A stretch of DNA of 64,000 bases from Jacaranda mimosifolia. Lineage: Eukaryota; Streptophyta; Magnoliopsida; Lamiales; Bignoniaceae. The notes under the pieces were generated by a model that worked only from the letters and a program-made list of their open reading frames with translations, was not told where the DNA came from and did no database searches. The position numbers and the translations under genes are program-made. The stretch is from positions 32,096,501 to 32,160,500 of the forward strand of contig CM032117.1 of NCBI GenBank assembly GCA_018894105.1, written 5' to 3'. Of the stretch, positions 35,055-47,100 are shown piece by piece (within the stretch, counting starts at the first letter, position 1; each line of letters begins with the position of its first letter).

Positions 35055-37290
35055 TGAAGGCTAGAGTAGCGTTAGGATCCATAAATCAAAACTTCATAAG
35101 CTTGAAATTAACTAAGCCACTTGAGCTCCCAAGGATCTAGTCATGCCATAGATCTGGATTAGGATTAAGAATTACCTCTTGTAGCTCAAAAACAAGGAGA
35201 ATATCAATTATCTCTAACAAATCTAGAAACTGTCTAGAACTAGCATAGCGGAAAGACGACAATGTTTGTCCAGGATAAACTACTCCAAAATTTAAGAAAT
35301 TAAATTTGGAACACCTACACACACACTATTGTGAAAAATTGGAGCCAAAAAGCCTTCTGGATCGCTCTAGAAAAAATCGCCAACCGAAAGTTGCTGCAGA
35401 TGGATCTCCAAAACTAAGCAAGCCAAGTACCTTGCCTCTACTGATACGATCCACACACCAAACAATCTTCCAATTACCCATCACTAGAAGCTAGAGTCAG
35501 AGAGGAGAAAATGAGGTAGAGAAGGCCAATTTTTAGGTTGAGAAGAAGAAGAAATGCAAAGCTTCAACACATGATATAATGCATGGAGAGAGAGAGATTT
35601 TGGAGAGAATGCAAGAATCTAATTCTCACACTTTTCAGCAATTATTTTTGAATTTTGCACACCCTCTATATCTATATATAGAGGGTGGAAGGTGTGATGC
35701 AAGTTGGCATCACACCTTCCATAAGGTGACCGCCCAAGTGGCATGCCAAGTTGGCAAAATTCAAATTCAAGTCTTACTTTAATTTCAAGTGCATTTCAAT
35801 TTCATTTGGAATTTAATTCCAAACTAATTAAGATGCTAATTTAAATTATCACTTCATTTAAATTTTCCATCCAAAAAGTATTCTTCCCATTAATTAAATT
35901 ACACCCTTTAATTTAATTAATCAACCTTTAATTTAACTCTTAAATCAATCAAGCTTAACTCTTAAGCTTAAATTGGTCAACTTAACTCTTTAAGTCAACT
36001 TGTCCAATTGATGGTCAACATGGTACCAAATAATTAACTCCTTAATTACTGGTCTAACTTAACTCTTAATTAGTTGATTAATTTAACACTTAAATTAATT
36101 AAACCAAAAATTGACCATTGGATTGGACCTTGAAAATCGATCACCAAATGGTGATTTTCTAACACTTAGAAAATTGCTCTACCAATTTTGGAAGCTATTT
36201 GGCTTTTATGTGTGACCCAATTGGTTATAACATTCATTGGACATGGGCTCACAACTCTTTGTGACCTTTGAATATCTTATATTCATTTTAGTTTAAAACT
36301 CCTTTTAAACTAATCGACTCGAGTCAATTAATCTCATTAATTGAAAAGTACCTAATCTCCATAGTCGATATCCAACCTCAAGCCCATGGAGCCCAATTGA
36401 TTGGCCAAAATAAATATTTTGGAGAACCATCATAGCTCTATGCGTACCATGCAAATACGGTACTTCCGTCTCCTATCTCCCAAAAGAAACCTAGGGTAAG
36501 ATATTTGTCGACTCTCTAATAATCTCGCTACTATGCCTCTATTCTCAATGTTCGATTCCCTTATGTGACCTCACCTTTGGAAAACTCCTTTTTCAAATTG
36601 TCACACCACCTTGTGCAAGGATTTCTTAGAATCAATCATTATAAAACACATAGGAGATGCACTCGCCCTTCACAAAAGCAAGGAGTCAGATTTCATCTTA
36701 GATCTCACAAACCTCCATGCCAAGTAGCTCATACCCAACCTCAACCCAAAAGACTCGCTAAGTGGTCAAGGAAGAGTCAAAGCATGAGGACCGGATACAA
36801 GGTTACCATGGATCCTCAAGTCAAAGGACTAATAATATGCACTAGCGTAAGTGGGAGAATTGACTACTACCGACTTGCCACTTCGTCTATGTAATGGATT
36901 CTTTGATGGGTCTTTAGTCCCTTGTTCTCTAACAAGCACCCACTAACATGCACTCATATCTCATACGGTTACTCATAGAACGAAATAATATCCAACTCTT
37001 GGATTTATGCATCTTTAGTGCAAGTCTATCCGGATCTTAGATGCCCCATTTCATAAGATCTTATGACTTGGAAGATTTAAGATGACGACCATGTAAGACT
37101 TATTCCATGGTCACCGAACCAAGTCCCATAGTCATTTGTGATCTAAAGGCTTTATCCAAATGCAAGTGAAGTAATATAAAGCATAAGATGAAGGTGGCCA
37201 TATAAAGAATATCATTCAATCAAGATTGTTTTACAAAAAAATATCTTTTACAAGGCCAATCTAATTGGCTTGCCAAGCACTACTCCAACA
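35055..37290 (-). mobile_element. Copia family C 5' LTR, copy 3
   Basis: Length 2,236 bp. On the minus strand it starts TGTTGGAGTAGTGCTTGGC at 37290 and ends at TTCA (35055). A TATA-like TATATATAGAGGG and the preceding region (about 35655-35690) are conserved in the other LTR (28460-28482). Confidence 0.88.
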
Positions 37291-37736
37291 ATACTCATAT
37301 ACACATACATACATAAACATAAGTACGAGCATCCACGTACTACTAGATTAAATATCAAGTCTTCAAATCTCTAAAGCTTCAAGTCTAAGACTCAAGTCTT
37401 CAAGCTTCAGTTTCTTTGACAATGAGATATTATTATTGTGAAGATCCTATACCTCTTCAACGAATTAAATCATCAAGTCCTTTTTGATCTTGAAGTCCAG
37501 GTTCTATTTCAAAGAAATTTTGTAGTGTTCTTTTATCAAGTCAAAAGATACTACACCATATATTAAAGAACAAGTTTCAAGCTCTTGGATCACATATTGG
37601 GAGAGAATAATTAGATGATTAGTTTTATTAGGGGATTTATTTTCTCTAACAAATTGTAATTCTCTTATATTCATTAATGTAAATTCAATTTGTTTGTTAT
37701 TTTTCTTGTCTTGTGATTTAATTTTTGCAGACAACA
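37291..37736 (+). mobile_element. Gypsy family G1 LTR, right half
   Basis: 37291-37295 is the target duplication of the nested copia. From about 37296 the LTR resumes, colinear with 5630-6074, and ends GCAGACAACA at 37736. The following AAATTTGGTG matches the start of the primer-binding zone after 6074, so this was also a 5' LTR, but its internal region is lost. Confidence 0.8.
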
Positions 37737-39900
37737 AAATTTGGTGCAACGATAGGTAGTTCGAGTAGTCCGAAAACTTACCTTAAGGATGTTGTTCAAA
37801 TAATGACATCTCATCATTGCACTCATTAAGAGAGCATAATCAATACCAGTAATAAAACTTGTCTTTGATAGCTTCATTCTAGCAACATTTAAGGCTGTCT
37901 CATCAAGGAAAAGATTCACCACATTACACCAACCTTTACAGTATTTAAAGGATACAAGCTGAATTGAAAAAAGATATGCTTGAGTGATATTCTCTATGAT
38001 AAACTTGAATAAAAGTGGTTCTGAATAGTCAGCTCTCATAGCTAACTTTGGTTTAGATTCTTTCAAACTCAGTAATAAGCTAGCTATGAGCTTACCTTTG
38101 CCTATGTGGAATTGAGAAATTCCCATTGTCGAAGAGGATTTTGCAAATAATGTAGTTCGCAGTCTCAAAAGCCACAAAGATTGGGCAATATGATTTGTTC
38201 TCCATGTCAAGCATAGAAATATAGCTTAAATCTTCTTTTAGAAATGAGATTTTCTCAGCACCAGTGGAGACATGAATAACTAGTTCACTTGGCTTCATGA
38301 ACCCTTTAGAGTTTGCTCAACTTTCTTCCTAGGTGACCTCGAGTTACCTCCTATAGATCTACTTGCAATTGTATCTATCACTCCTCAAAGTGGCTATTCT
38401 CCTCAATAGTTCAAGGTTTGTTGTTTATGTTGCAAAGAAGTGTTTTGGATTTATGTCTCATCGAAAGTTGAGCATTAGTGTACTTAGCTTACTCCTGCTT
38501 GTGGCCAGTAATGAACTTTTTAAAAAATTCTTATTGAATTAGTGCTCAGTTTTAATATGCAATTGGAAGCAATCTTCATTCGTCAATATCATGTCCCTTT
38601 TATTTATGGAACAAATGAAACTTGCTCGATGTCTTCATGTCAGGCGTTTTGGGGACCTTCTGGGGCTTCTTGAGGATATGCTCATGCTGGACAACCATGA
38701 ATACATTTTTCTTGATGGAAATTAGTGGAGTTTAATGATGGAAACATTTGATCAAAGATTGGTTTTCGTCCCTATAAGGTCTGTCTTTTGTTCCTTCTTT
38801 CTTGCCTTTGCATTCTTTGTCCTAATTGGGCATTTTACACTGCATCCTATTTATGTCCTCATGCACTATATATCTATGAGCAATGTCAAGAAGCACCTCT
38901 ATAGTGCAAGGGCTTTTTTTAACCAAGGCATTGGCGTAGTAAGCTAAGACCCAAGAATAAAACATTGATGAGGAAATCAACTCGAGGATTATCATTCCTT
39001 ATGAACTAATTTTTGAACTTTATGAAGAAATTTCTTAGTAATTCGCCCTCTTTTTGTTTGGCTGAGTGTAAGTGAATATAAAGCATCTTGCTTTTTGTTT
39101 CGCTGATCCGAACTTAATGAACCAAATAAGAGTTATTTCCTAAAAAATTATCACAAGCAACTTTATATGTTTGTGGTTGTTGTACAAATACATGATGTGT
39201 TTGAACTGGAGCAAATACTCATTTAGGTCTGTGGAAATTTGGGGTCAATGGTGACCTTCTTATGCAGAATCGCTTGAATGAATAGTGGCTCTCTTTCCCA
39301 ATATCAATGCTGGGCATAGTCGTTGCTATGAGAAATATAGTTTGAGTATCAACGACAAAGGTCTTCTAATCTTTTGTTCAATTGTTGTACCTAGTGAGAA
39401 ACATGCTTATACTCATTTTTGTTAGGTTCAACAAACTAGCTAGGTTAGGCTTTATGTTGTTCAACGCTCTCGCACATCGAGGTGCATTGAGTTTAAGGGA
39501 CCTCTTCAATAGATTTCACACCCTCCTTCATGGCTACGTAGTTCCTTTCACATTAGTCGTGTGATAAGCTGCAATGTTGATACGTGACTGAATCAACCTT
39601 ACCTTCTTCATGGCTTGGCAACTTTTATTGTGTTTGCAAAGGTCCATGCATGGCGCTCATTAATGAAGTAGGTTGTAACTTTTGTTTCTAATGTTTGATC
39701 GAAATTTGGCTATGGATAATTTACTTAATTTGGGAGATAGTAATGGTGACCAATTATGGTGGCTGAGTGACTGACCCTAGTACACAATCTATTCCAGTGG
39801 TGGAGGGGTTGGTGAAGGATTTTGCTCATGGTTAGGCATATCTTACACAAGTTTCCTCTCATATTATGCGCACTTAGTATACACTATTTTTATATTGCAA
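37737..39900 (-). pseudogene. Ty3/gypsy gag-protease relic (minus)
   Basis: On the minus strand, from right to left: a proline/arginine-poor N-terminal part, then LNEYLLQFKHIMYLYNNHKH near 39190-39230 (the same family as LLQFKHIM at 3400), then FLINVLFLGL near 38960, then KGHDIDE/DCFQLHI-like sequence near 38560-38600. The protease lead-in at 38298-38100 follows (ISFLKEDLSY; later NYIICKILFDNG). The ILFDNG segment corresponds to the ILVDNGSS-type active site, with the Asp retained. Many stops and frame changes occur. This is the same gypsy family as 3270-4250, in the opposite orientation. Confidence 0.55.
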
Positions 39901-40961
39901 GTTCAGTTGATTCCCATGGATGGTGATAATTGATAGTGTAACTTTTAGTAGGTTGTGTTTGGTGAGAGTTTAGTGTACAAGGTCGAGTAGATGATGTTTA
40001 TGCTACTGTAGTAGATCAAACTAGCAAAATAAGAGAAAACGTTAGGCTTGTTGAGGTAGCCCTCAATTGAAACCCTCAAATGCTTAAGTTAGATTGAGTT
40101 TTGAGAGGGTAATATAGACAAAGAGGGCAATTTGAGCTATTAAAATCTGTACCCAAGGAATTTATGTGAGGTGGTACTTATAGTGGCTAGAGTGAAGAGT
40201 CAAAATGATAGATTTTATCCTAATTTCTGTATGATGCCCATTGCTATTATAGAGGTATTCGAGGTCTTTTGGAAAGAAATATATTATTTTGGTCACCCAA
40301 GTGGTACTTTTGGCTGCCTGCAGGCCATAAGAAACAATTGGTGGACAGTTCAACATTTGCACTTAATACGGTGGAGTTGACTAAGGACTACATTTAAGTT
40401 GTGGAGAATAACTGACACATGGCCTACAACGCATTTAACATAGTTGTTAGGTCCTCAACCTCATATTGTCGATTGATCATAATTGCTAGGGTCACTTAGT
40501 GCCTAGAAAATAACTAAAGGCTAGCTTGCATCCAATAGAGTCATCCGACTTGAAGATAGTTAGTCCGAGGAGATAATTAGTGAATGAAGGGTTCCAACGG
40601 GCCAAATGGGGTGTGCCAACTTAGCTCCCCCATCATGCTATTGAGAGATGTGGAACTCTTTCTTCTTTAGAGGCTTATACTAATGAGGAACTAAACTCAC
40701 TGCGACGACTTTACTTGGACTTCGACCAATTCAGAAAGCAAGTAAATAGCCCTTTACCTTTAAACTATGGAATACTATTCAAAAGATACCTTTCCTTTGC
40801 CTATCGGGCCATCGGCACATGAAAGGCTTGGGCCATAAAGATGCTCCACCACTATTTTTGTAATTATTAGAGACCCTATTCCCGAAAAGCTAATAAAAGT
40901 CGACAAGATGGGAGGATTCATCAAGTATTGTCTAATCTTGTCACTCCTTACGGTGTCCTTG
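39901..40961. other. Unassigned sequence left of copia copy 4
   Basis: No protein motif is recognised. It could be the leader or LTR of the adjacent minus-strand gypsy relic. Its last five bases, CCTTG, are repeated after 51740, so it originally ran straight into 51746-52003. Confidence 0.4.
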
Positions 40962-43799
40962 TGTTGGAATAATGCCTTGCAGCAAATTATATTGGTATGT
41001 AAACTACTTCACTTGTGATACAATCTTGATTGAATGATATTCATATAAAATGGCCATCTTCATCTTATGTTTATTTTACTTCACTGGTATTTGGTTGAAG
41101 ACCCTAAATCACACTATGACTATGGGACTTGCTTACACACTGGGTGCTGATCATGAAATAAGTCTCTACGGTCGTGATTTTAAAAATATTCCAAGTAGTA
41201 GAATCTTATAAGACGAGGCATCTAAAATTCAGATAGAAATATACTAACGATGCATAAATCCAAGGAGTTGGATATTGCTCTATTTCATGAGTGATCTATG
41301 TTAGTAGCGGTGTTCAGATCCAATCCAATCAAAAAAAAAAAAAAAACCAATGAGTCAATCCAAAAAATAAAAAACCAATTAAAATTGAACTTTTTTAGAT
41401 TGAATTGGATTTTTTTTTTAAAAAAAAAATCAATTGGTTTGGATCGATTTTTGGTTTTAATCTCAAAAACCAATCTAATTCAAACCAAATCAAAATTTAT
41501 ATACTAATAATATAAAAAATATATATCTTAATTGTAAAATACACAAATAAATTAAAATAAACTAAACCTAGAATTTTTTCACTTTCAAAAATCAAATATA
41601 CAAGAATAATTATAGTAAACTTATAACTTTATAGTTGTGTTCTTACCTAATTTTGACTTAATTCCACAAGATTAGTTTGATATGATAGCCAAATGAAATT
41701 TACAAATTGATTGGTTAAATTAGTTTAATGATCAATAGTAACTTGTCAAATATTTTAATTAAAAATTTAAATTGAAAAAATTGAATTAACCAATTCAATC
41801 CAAATCGATTTAAAAATGATTGTATTAGACCAGATTTATAGTAAAAATCTAACTGATCCAATATACATTATATAGTTTGGATTGATTAGCTTTTTTATCT
41901 CAAAATTGATCCAAACCGAACCACAAATACTCGTACATGTTAGACATGGGTGAATGTCAATGGATGCTTGTTAGAGAACAAGTTCACTGAAGGCCCGCCC
42001 AGAGAATCCACTAGGTAATCGGTAGTGACAAGTTCTTCAGCTTATGCTAGTACATATAATTAGTCCTTCGATCTGAGGATCCATAGTAACCTTATGTTTA
42101 GGTCCTCATACTTTGATTGTTCACTGACCACGTAGTGGGTCATTCGGGTTGAGATTAAGTGTGAGCTACTTAAACATGAAGGTTCGTGAGATCCATGATG
42201 GGATCTGCCTCCTTGTCGTTGTGAAGGGCGAGTGCATCTCCTATGTATTCTTTAATGATCAATTCTAAGAAATCCTTGCACAAGGTAATATGACATTTGG
42301 AAAAAGAGTTTTCCAAAGATGAGATCATAAGGGGGAATCGAACATTGGGATTGGAAACATAGTTATTGAGGCTATTATGGAGCCAACAAATATCTTGTCC
42401 TAGACCTCTTTCAAGAGATAGGAGATGGAAGGATCGTATTTACATGGTAAGCATAGAGCTAGAATGGTTCATCAGGAAATATTCATTTCATCTAATTAGT
42501 TGTACTCCATGGGCTTATTGTTGACATCGACTATCGAAATTGGGTACTATTCAATTAATGGAGATCAATTGAAAGGGTTGTTAGTTTAAAGGAATTTAAA
42601 CTAATGTGTATTTCAATATTCAAAATGTCACAACGAGTTATGGGCCCATGTCCAATGAATTGATGAACCTAATGAGTCACACACAAAAGCCTAAAGGAAG
42701 TTCTACTTGATGGGAGGAATTTTCTAAATAGTTAGAAAATTCACCTAGGCGGTTTTGGACAAGAATTCGATTGACTAATTTTTTTTGTCATCTTGACTTG
42801 ATTAATTTACTTATTAAATTAATCAAAATAATTTAAGCAGTTAAATTAGTCATGCGATAATTAATTAGTCATGTTAACTTAAGGAGTTAAGTTGGCACCT
42901 ATTAACTTAAAGAGTTAAATTAATTGACTTAAGGAGTTAAGTCAAACCAATTAATTAAAATTAAAGAGCTAATTTAATTAAAATGCGTATTTGGATTTTG
43001 GAGAAAAATTCAAATGAAGGAGTTCATTTGAAATTAATTTAGAGTTAATTTGCATTACATTTCGAAAGATGAAATATAGATGCTAATTAAATGCAAATGC
43101 ATGTGAAATTCAAATTCACATGCAAGTTGGCAAGTTGCCAACAAGCATAGTAGGTGTGATGCCAACTTGCATCACACCATACTGTCTATAAATACCTAGG
43201 TTGCCGGCCATTAGATGGCTTAATCACAAGATTCACTTTTTCCCTCCAAAAAGTGTGACATTTCATGTGTTGAAAGCTCACACTCTATAAATAATTTCCC
43301 TCTCCAATTCCTCTCAAAACCACCACTCTCTCACCTTGATTCTCTCATTGTCTAGCATATTTGAGGCTGATTAGAGCTGTCCTTGGGTGTCTGGATTATT
43401 GCATTAGAGGTCCAACACTTGGGGGACTTGGTTCTCCTTGGTGAACCATTGTTGTTCAGTAACTTTCGTGGCAGATTTGATGGACTTTGGAAGTTCTGAT
43501 TAAAACGAAATTTTTACAAAAACTTACTTGGTGTGTTTAGGTACTCTCTAAAAATTTGGAGCAATTTCGGACATGGGGAAGGCGGTCAAGTGTTGGCAGC
43601 TTTCTGCTATGCGCAACTGCTCCCTTAAAGAGTTCATTGGAGTCTTTCTCCTTCTACCTTTGGATTTAGCATTCAAGGTAAATTTTCTGAGATTAAATCC
43701 TTATTATAAGCATGATTAGATCCTTGGAGTGGAGTAGTTAAGTTATAATTAGCCCTTTATGGTTTTATATTTTGGATCTTTAGCCTACTCTTGCTTTCA
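40962..43799 (+). mobile_element. Copia family C 5' LTR, copy 4, with an insertion
   Basis: Begins TGTTGGAATAATGCC and ends GCTTTCA. Without the insertion at 41305-41936 and its 7-bp duplication it is about 2,199 bp, the family norm. It aligns with 49511-51740. Confidence 0.9.
41305..41936. mobile_element. 632-bp non-autonomous insertion (hAT-like MITE candidate)
   Basis: The insertion interrupts the LTR at a site that other copies carry intact (GATCCATGTTA...ACATGGG at about 49844). It is flanked by ATGTTAG on both sides (41298-41304 and 41937-41943), with a T/C difference one base further out, fitting a 7-8 bp duplication. It starts TAGCGGTGTTCAGATCCAAT and ends AAACCGAACCACAAATACTCGTAC. 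The inside is made of A/T-rich runs and repeated CCAATC/GATTGG phrases in both orientations. No coding capacity is seen. Terminal inverted repeats are not convincing, so the hAT assignment rests on duplication size and the GGTGTTCA-like end. Confidence 0.55.
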
Positions 43800-43801
43800 A
43801 A

Positions 43802-43814
43802 TGGTATCAGAGCC
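43802..43814 (+). other. Primer-binding site, copy 4
   Basis: TGGTATCAGAGCC lies two bases after the 5' LTR. It is the complement of the initiator tRNA-Met 3' end, the usual primer for copia reverse transcription. Confidence 0.9.
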
Positions 43815-45784
43815 TAATTCATGCTTTAATTTAGATTTTGGTCGATTGATTCATGTGATGATTGATCCTAATCACCCAATATTTGATTCAATTCATGAAT
43901 TTGACTGTTTGGAAGATTTTGCATGTGGCTCCTTTGATGATGAATTGAGATATGCTAATATGTAGTTTAAGTGTTGATTCATGTGTTAGCGTGATTTTGA
44001 TTTGTGTCAGTTAATGTTAAATTTGATTTAGCATTGATTTATGTTAAATTTTGATATAGAATGTTTAATTTGGCCTTAAGGTGTTTTGGTGATTTTTGGA
44101 TATAATTGGATTGGAATTAATTGAGGATTTTGGTTTTTACTTTTACTTGATTTTTGAAGCATGTTTGAACACTTGAATTTTCAATTTTTGAATTGTTTGA
44201 AATATGGAAATTTTTCGAAATTAGCATGGAATGATGATATGGAGGTGTCCTTTTGATTGGAAGATGCCAAAATTTGAAAGAGCACAAAATGTGCTAGTAG
44301 GGCCTAGTTTGCCAAGCAACGGTAGGGATGTCCTGCCTCTAGCGCTATGCGCACGCCTGCCATGCTCCTGGGCGGGCAGCCAGCTGGCAGCCTTGCACTA
44401 GGCTGCCCATGCAAGTGTTTTTGGTGCATTTTTGAATTTTTGCCTTCTAGTCACCTTTATTCTATCCAATTTTGACGCACAAAATTTGTGCAAGTAACTC
44501 AAAATTATGTTTGACGTTTTTGTACGCTTTTAAAGTCTTGTTCAAGGTCATTTCAATTAAGTGAAAAAATGAGATGCATAATGATTATGTTTATTTTTGC
44601 TAGTTTATTAATTGTTTATGAGATAAGCATTCAATTTGGTGAATTGAATGTCAATTCTTATTTATTTTTCATTTAATTGTTGAATGGATGATGAGTGTAT
44701 AGGATGATTATGAGCCTTTAAATTGGTTTTATTTGTTTCAAGTTGTTAAAAAGGGTTGTATTAAATAGAGACTTGCATACCTCTTAATTTTCAATCTTGT
44801 AAATGTTATGAGAGTATAATCACTAGGCGTGAGGATTTCTTTTCTCTTGTAAATGTTTTAAGGAGACAAAGAAGGTCAAGGGAATCAAGGAGGCAAGAAC
44901 ACCCATGAATGTATGGGATACATTTGTGTAATAGCTAGATTTAATTAACGTACTTAAAATCAACTAAGTAGTGCACCTATGGCTCTAAGTGCACTACTTG
45001 GTTAAGGCTCATGGTCATTCCACCCTATGAGCATGCTAGGCGCATTTACTTATTTATTCTTTCTTTATCTTATTGATGTATGAGATGTATGGTTAGGATA
45101 TAGTAAACCTAAATAAGAAAAGATAAAATTGGTGAGATCTTTCAAATCAAGAAAATCCCTCAACTTAGAGGAGTGTAAGTAAGTGCTTTCAAAATATTAA
45201 GTCAATATAGATACAAATTAAAAGAGGTTTTAATTAATCCATGCCTTCTACCAATAATGTGTGACATGAGATGCAACCACATTTGCGTGATGTCTCAGGA
45301 ATCATGGGTCACGTTTATGGAGAAAAGCTATGCTCACTTACTTAACATATGATGCACTTTGATTTGACTCTTCATATGCATTGTCTCACGAGTCTTGGAA
45401 TGACGTAATGTGTTTTCGAATCAAAGATTAATTGGTAGGTCCAAATTAAACACCTAGTAATGTAAATGTTACACGAGTTGTTGGTCTACATAAAGAGTGA
45501 GGCAAAACATATCAAGGGTTGCATAGAGATACAATTAGCAAAAGTTCCTTACCTTACGATTGTTTGTGGATGTCTCACGCATTGTGGGTTCGCTACAAGT
45601 CCTTTAGGCCTTGGTTCTCACTAAGAAATTAGATTTTCCAAATTTCTTACGGGGGTGAGGAATTTGATAAAATAGTGGGAGAAAAACATAGGTGAAAGTC
45701 TATGAACATGTTTTCTAAATATCAAAATTCAATCACATGCTTATATTCTTTTTTTCGCCTTTGAAGATTTGCGAAATCTCAAGA
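43815..45784 (+). mobile_element. Copia family C leader (5' UTR), copy 4
   Basis: Nearly 2 kb without coding similarity, colinear (inverted) with the leaders of copies 1-3. A GC-richer island lies at about 44310-44420 (GGGCGGGCAGCCAGCTGGCA). Short frames are not conserved between copies, so it appears to be untranslated. Confidence 0.8.
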
Positions 45785-46480
45785 ATGGCTATGTATCCAC
45801 TTAGCATTATTTTGGAAACCAATAAACCAATCGGGCCAAACTTCCACAATTGACTAAACCTCAAAATCGTTCTAGATTATGAGAAATGGGTTATGTCCTA
45901 CATCATGGTTCTCATAATCCCATAGGAATTGATGCGGGTCAAGAGATACGTGAATAGTTCACGAAAAAGGGTTAAGGATCTCCTCTTAGCCAATAGTCTC
46001 ATGATAGCATCAATTAACTTCAAAAGTCTCACGAACACTTGAAACATACCTTGGTCTATTGCTTGCAAGAGTTGTATGGCAAACAAGGTATGAAAAGTTC
46101 ATGTTGTCAAAGAAAATTTTTCAAAATAGGAGATGATTAGACTAAATAAGCTCTTCAGCTTGGACGTAGTAATGGGCAATAATCTCCGTGGGGATTTGAT
46201 CCTCACATCCTTGCCAAGTTTATTTGACCAAAGTGTTGGTCTAGGCGGAGACAACCATGACAAGGGCAAACCTCTAATGATTGTTTCATCCTCTCACTCT
46301 AAAGGCCCTATAGGCAAGTAGAAAGGGGATAAGAAGAAAAAATGTTCTTTTTCAAGAGGAAACAAACATTTAATCAATCCCATGGAGTCAAGAAGATTAA
46401 AAAGGATAAAGTCGATGCCACTTGTTTCTACTTTGGCAAGATAGGCCATTGGAAGCAAGGAATCCTTGCAACCCTTGGGA
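45785..46480 (+). pseudogene. Copia gag, copy 4
   Basis: The ATG at 45785 opens MAMYPLSIILETNKPIGPNF, followed within 15 codons by a stop. Later pieces are LFTYL-like junk frames, then LDVVMGNNLRGDLILTSLPS (46160-46220), KGKPLMIVSSSHSKGP and the zinc knuckle remnant CFYFGKIGHWK at about 46425, where the second Cys has become Phe and part of the knuckle is deleted. Multiple frame changes make it non-functional. Confidence 0.75.
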
Positions 46481-47100
46481 AAGGTATGTACTTTATTGAA
46501 CTGTATTTAAATAAAAAATTCTTTCTCATAGGTATATAATACCGCATGTGGTTCTCATCTTTGTAATTTATTACGAACAATGGAAAGAATAATAAATCTT
46601 AGTGATATGGCTATGATCCCCCACCTTGGCAAAGGAGTAAGAGTTGCATCCAAAGCCAAAGGTGTATAATAAGTTAGACTTAGGGAATTCATTTCTTGTA
46701 TTAGATCTATGTTATCATGTACCAAATCTTGTTAAGAGCATTATTTCAATTCCCATTATGGATAGCGAAGGATTTGATTTTTCAATATCAAAATGGGAAT
46801 TTGAAGGCAATAAAGAATGGTTCTTTAGTTGCTCAAGGTACATTAAACAATGGATTATACATTTTAGATTCTCAACCATCATTAACGTACATTCAACAAA
46901 GTAAGAGAAAATTAGATAACCAAGAAGATGTCATGTTGTGGCATACTTGACTTGGACATATTTCTAAAAATAGGATGAACAAGTTAGAAGCCCTCAAAAC
47001 ACTAAACATTAGTAGCATAGAGGATCTTCCTACTTGTGAATCTTATTTAAAAGGAAAAATGACCAAGGCTCCTTTTGTAGGATAATCGAAGCAAACCACA
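46481..47100 (+). pseudogene. Copia protease and GAG-pre-integrase region, copy 4
   Basis: NTACGSHLCNL (near 46535) is the protease active-site segment with Asp changed to Asn. LDLGNSFLVLDLCYHVPNLV and GFDFSISK follow (46660-46800). NGSLVAQGTLNNGLYILDSQ (near 46815-46875) continues in a different frame. MLWHT-LGHISKNRM near 46935-46980 is the pre-integrase His motif, broken by a stop. Confidence 0.75.

Larger units (their letters stand above)
27854..37290 (-). mobile_element. Whole Ty1/copia element, family C copy 3, nested in a gypsy LTR
   Basis: This is a 9,437-bp minus-strand element with two LTRs (27854-30065 and 35055-37290), a polypurine tract inside the left LTR, and gag, protease, integrase, RT and RNase H in copia order. 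It is flanked by ATCCT (27849-27853) and ATACT (37291-37295), a 5-bp target duplication with one mismatch. Without it, the flanks join into one gypsy LTR colinear with 5285-6074. It is the best-preserved pol of the family here, but it has frameshifts, stops and a lost integrase Asp. The LTRs clearly differ, so the insertion is not recent. The Angela/BARE-1-like placement is inferred. Confidence 0.9.

Noticed and set aside
5285..37736. 5285-6074 and the split LTR at 27467-37736 as the two LTRs of one 32 kb element
   Set aside because: Both are followed by the same primer-binding-like AAATTTGGTG/AAATTTAGTG sequence, no polypurine tract precedes the second, and the outer flanks (GCAAT and AAATT) do not match. 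They are two separate 5' LTRs.
37674..38210. 178-codon minus-strand frame as a gene
   Set aside because: It runs across the boundary of a plus-strand gypsy LTR (37736) and into the minus-strand gypsy relic, so it cannot be one native gene.
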